A stretch of 7,097 bases of DNA from NCBI GenBank assembly GCA_963693005.1, contig OY843731.1:1-7097 (forward strand), written 5' to 3'. This stretch comes from Bodonicaedibacter sp963693005. GTDB lineage: Bacteria > Pseudomonadota > Alphaproteobacteria > UBA6184. Positions within the stretch are counted from its first letter, which is position 1; every line of letters begins with the position of its first letter. Position numbers and translations under genes: made by a program. The notes under the pieces were generated by a model. It was not told the origin of the DNA, ran no database searches, and worked only from the letters and a program-made list of their open reading frames with translations. Below are positions 5,188 to 7,097 of this stretch, one piece after another.

Positions 5188-5253
5188 GCTGGTGCGAAGT
5201 GCGGCTGCGTTCGCCAGAGGTCCTAACATTGCGGGGACCCCCTTTGGACTTTC
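5188..5253 (+). promoter_or_regulatory. SL RNA gene promoter region, interrupted L-type gene 5
   Basis: It appears identical to the promoter block of intact gene 3, with the standard 24-nt linker. This interrupted locus therefore keeps an apparently normal SL promoter, unlike the copy at the window start, which has a 28-nt linker. Confidence 0.75.
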
Positions 5254-5291
5254 AACTAACGCTAAAAAAGTTACAGTTTCTGTACTTTATT
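5254..5291 (+). pseudogene. Spliced-leader exon, nucleotides 1-38, gene 5 interrupted by insertion
   Basis: The same 38 exon nucleotides as at 49-86 are followed by the same junction TTATT|TCTGACTACG. The 3' half lies beyond the window. The normal promoter upstream could drive transcription into the insertion; the first strong T-run in that direction is at 5483-5490, about 230 nt from the start. Confidence 0.92.
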
Positions 5292-5293
5292 TC

Positions 5294-5309
5294 TGACTAC
5301 GAATTCTGA
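5294..5309 (+). repeat. Left inverted-repeat arm of second insertion copy
   Basis: TGACTACGAATTCTGA, as at 89-104. The matching right arm would lie beyond the window end. Confidence 0.75.
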
Positions 5310-5373
5310 AAGAATTCTTAGGAAGTTTACCACCGGATAAATTCCAGCCCTAAACCCCAGGATGAGAATAGGG

Positions 5374-5490
5374 TAGAATCCGTACGACGGACCAGTATAC
5401 CGTGCAAGAATAGCTCAACGGGATTGGGCCAGATTACGGCCTTTGGTCCCGACCCCAAAATCGATACCCCATTTTCCCAAAATTTTTTTT
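5374..5490 (+). other. Pol III-like tRNA-related block 1, second insertion copy
   Basis: It appears identical to 169-285: A box TAGCTCAACGGG at 5411-5422, degenerate B-box position, eight Ts at 5483-5490. Confidence 0.45.
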
Positions 5491-5500
5491 GGGCATATCG

Positions 5501-5629
5501 TAGAATCCGTACGACGGTCCAGTAGACCGTGCGAGACTAGCTCAACCGTCTAAGTGGGGTCAAGGCTCTGGTAAGCACCCTTGGGCCATACCCCGGGTTC
5601 GAGACCCCATTTTCCAACTTTTTTTTTTT
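5501..5629 (+). other. Pol III-like tRNA-related block 2, second insertion copy
   Basis: It appears identical to 296-424: A-box-like TAGCTCAACCGT at 5538-5549, B box GGTTCGAGACC at 5596-5606, eleven Ts at 5619-5629. Confidence 0.5.
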
Positions 5630-5844
5630 CCCCAAAAATGCCCCAGATCCCCGTATTATGCCTAGTTTGACGTGTTTTCGACACTTTTGGGGCCCAAAAA
5701 AATTTCTTTGGCGACTTGGAAAAATCCGGCCTTGGTCCCCGACATGGCCGATTTTTGGGGTCCGGCCGTGGTTCTGGCACTTGTGGCGTCCCAAACGGCC
5801 ATTTCCTGCGTCCTCAGGCCCTGAAACCGTTTCCGAGCCCTAGT

Positions 5845-6214
5845 GGCACCCACCGGAGTGCAGAATCCGGCATCTCCCCATCCAGCGAGGGCCGGAGGTC
5901 CGAGCGGCACCCCACCACACCCCGACCCGGTGACCGAGCACCGCCTGCAGTGACCCAAGGGGGTCCCGGAGGCCGAATTTTTTGGAACTTCTTTTTCTCC
6001 CAGACGGCCCAGAAACGTCGATTTCCCACCCCGGCAGGCGTTCTGGCACGCGTTTCACGCGTTTTCGGACACTTTTCCGACCCGCAACATTGCACCTATG
6101 GGCCCCGCTGTCCGGCCCTTGGCCGCTGCACCGCCCCTGGTCCCCACGTTTGTGGGGTCCCAAACGGCCATTTCCTGCGTCCTCAGGCTCTAAAACCGTT
6201 TCCAAGCCCTAGTG
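5845..6214 (+). repeat. Single 370-bp unit in second insertion copy
   Basis: It corresponds to the first unit of copy 1 at its 5' end (CACCCACCGGAG) and runs straight into the sequence that follows the second unit there. One unit has been lost here or gained in copy 1. The partial, diverged copy upstream (about 5782-5845) is also present. Confidence 0.9.
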
Positions 6215-6253
6215 GCACCCTCCCGAAGTGCAGAATCCGGCATCCCCCCATCC

Positions 6254-7097
6254 AGCGAGGGCCGAAGGTCCGAGCGGCACATCGCCCCCGACGCGAAAAC
6301 CGGAAACAGACCCAAAAGCCCAACAGCGCCACCAGAATCCAAACCCCAGCCCCCAGCGAGGGCCGAAGGTCCGAGCGGCACCCCGCCCCCGACCCGGAAA
6401 CCGGAAACGGACCCCGAAGCCCAACACCGCCACCAGAATCCAAACCCCAGCCCCCAGCGAGGGCCGAAGGTCCGAGCGGCACCCCGCCCCCGACGCGAAA
6501 ACCGGAAACAGACCCAAAAGCCCAACAGCGCCACCAGAATCCAAACCCCAGCCCCCAGCGAGGGCCGAAGGTCCGAGCGGCACCCCGCCCCCGACCCGGA
6601 AACCGGAAACGGACCCCGAAGCCCAACACCGCCACCAGAATCCAAACCCCAGCCCCCAGCGAGGGCCGAAGGTCCGAGCGGCACATCGCCCCCGACGCGA
6701 AAACCGGAAACAGACCCAAAAGCCCAACAGCGCCACCAGAATCCAAACCCCAGCCCCCAGCGAGGGCCGAAGGTCCGAGCGGCACCCCGCCCCCGACCCG
6801 GAAACCGGAAACGGACCCCGAAGCCCAACACCGCCACCAGAATCCAAACCCCAGCCCCCAGCGAGGGCCGAAGGTCCGAGCGGCACATCGCCCCCGACGC
6901 GAAAACCGGAAACAGACCCAAAAGCCCAACAGCGCCACCAGAATCCAAACCCCAGCCCCCAGCGAGGGCCGAAGGTCCGAGCGGCACCCCGCCCCCGACC
7001 CGGAAACCGGAAACGGACCCCGAAGCCCAACACCGCCACCAGAATCCAAACCCCAGCCCCCAGCGAGGGCCGAAGGTCTGAGCGGCACATCGCCCCC
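6254..7097 (+). repeat. 101-bp A/B tandem array, second insertion copy, cut by window end
   Basis: Monomers start at 6254, 6355, 6456, 6557, 6658, 6759, 6860, 6961 and 7062 (partial), in the same order of A, B and hybrid types as copy 1, including the A monomer with CACCCCGC in third place and the GGTCTGAG variant in the ninth. Confidence 0.93.

Larger units (their letters stand above)
5292..7097 (+). mobile_element. Insertion within SL gene, second copy (3' end outside window)
   Basis: It matches 87 onwards at an offset of 5205 bp up to the 370-bp repeat, then at 4835 bp afterwards, because it has one 370-bp unit instead of two. I saw no other differences. Same insertion point, same internal order, no enzyme gene. 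The near-identity indicates that the copies arose by duplication of a larger array segment (inserted L, S, L, S) or by gene conversion, rather than by two separate old insertions. Confidence 0.72.

Overview
This window is a non-protein-coding tandem gene array from a kinetoplastid protist, almost certainly a trypanosomatid. Two diagnostic RNA genes show this. The first is the 39-nt spliced-leader (SL, mini-exon) sequence: it starts AACTAACGCT, ends CAGTTTCTGTACTTTATTG, and is followed by the GTATGAGG splice donor. The second is a trypanosome-type 5S rRNA on the same strand. I cannot fix the genus. From memory, the CTTTATTG exon end is closer to the Leishmania/Crithidia form than to the T. brucei/T. 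cruzi CTATATTG form. No protein-coding gene is supported anywhere; the long open frames are by-products of GC-rich, stop-poor repeats.

Layout (all genes on +). Five SL loci start at 49, 3456, 3855, 4855 and 5254. Two unit types alternate. An S unit of 399 bp holds an SL gene, 5S rRNA and a short spacer. An L unit of 1000 bp holds an SL gene and a GC-rich spacer of about 825 bp. Together they form a 1399-bp dimeric repeat. The SL genes at 3456, 3855 and 4855 are intact: a shared upstream block from -66, the 39-nt exon, a 61-nt intron-like part with hairpin, Sm site and hairpin, then a T-run. The 5S genes lie at 3636-3755 and 5035-5154.

The SL loci at 49 and 5254 are each split by the same large insertion, placed exactly between exon nucleotides 38 and 39, one base before the exon/intron junction. 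The complete copy (87-2491, about 2.4 kb) contains in order: a 16-bp motif that recurs inverted near the other end; two tandem diverged blocks with Pol III-like A/B boxes and T-runs; a 370-bp repeat (two units in copy 1, one in copy 2); an exact-period 101-bp array of alternating A and B monomers; and an A-rich 3' tail. No reverse transcriptase or other enzyme is visible. Known SL-specific retroelements (SLACS, CZAR, CRE1/CRE2) insert between exon positions 11 and 12, so this site differs.

The array therefore reads [L+insert 3407][S 399][L 1000][S 399][L+insert...], a 5205-bp super-repeat. The intact units would supply SL RNA for trans-splicing of all nuclear mRNAs, plus 5S rRNA for ribosomes. 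The inserted units should be dead for trans-splicing but keep an SL promoter facing into the insert.
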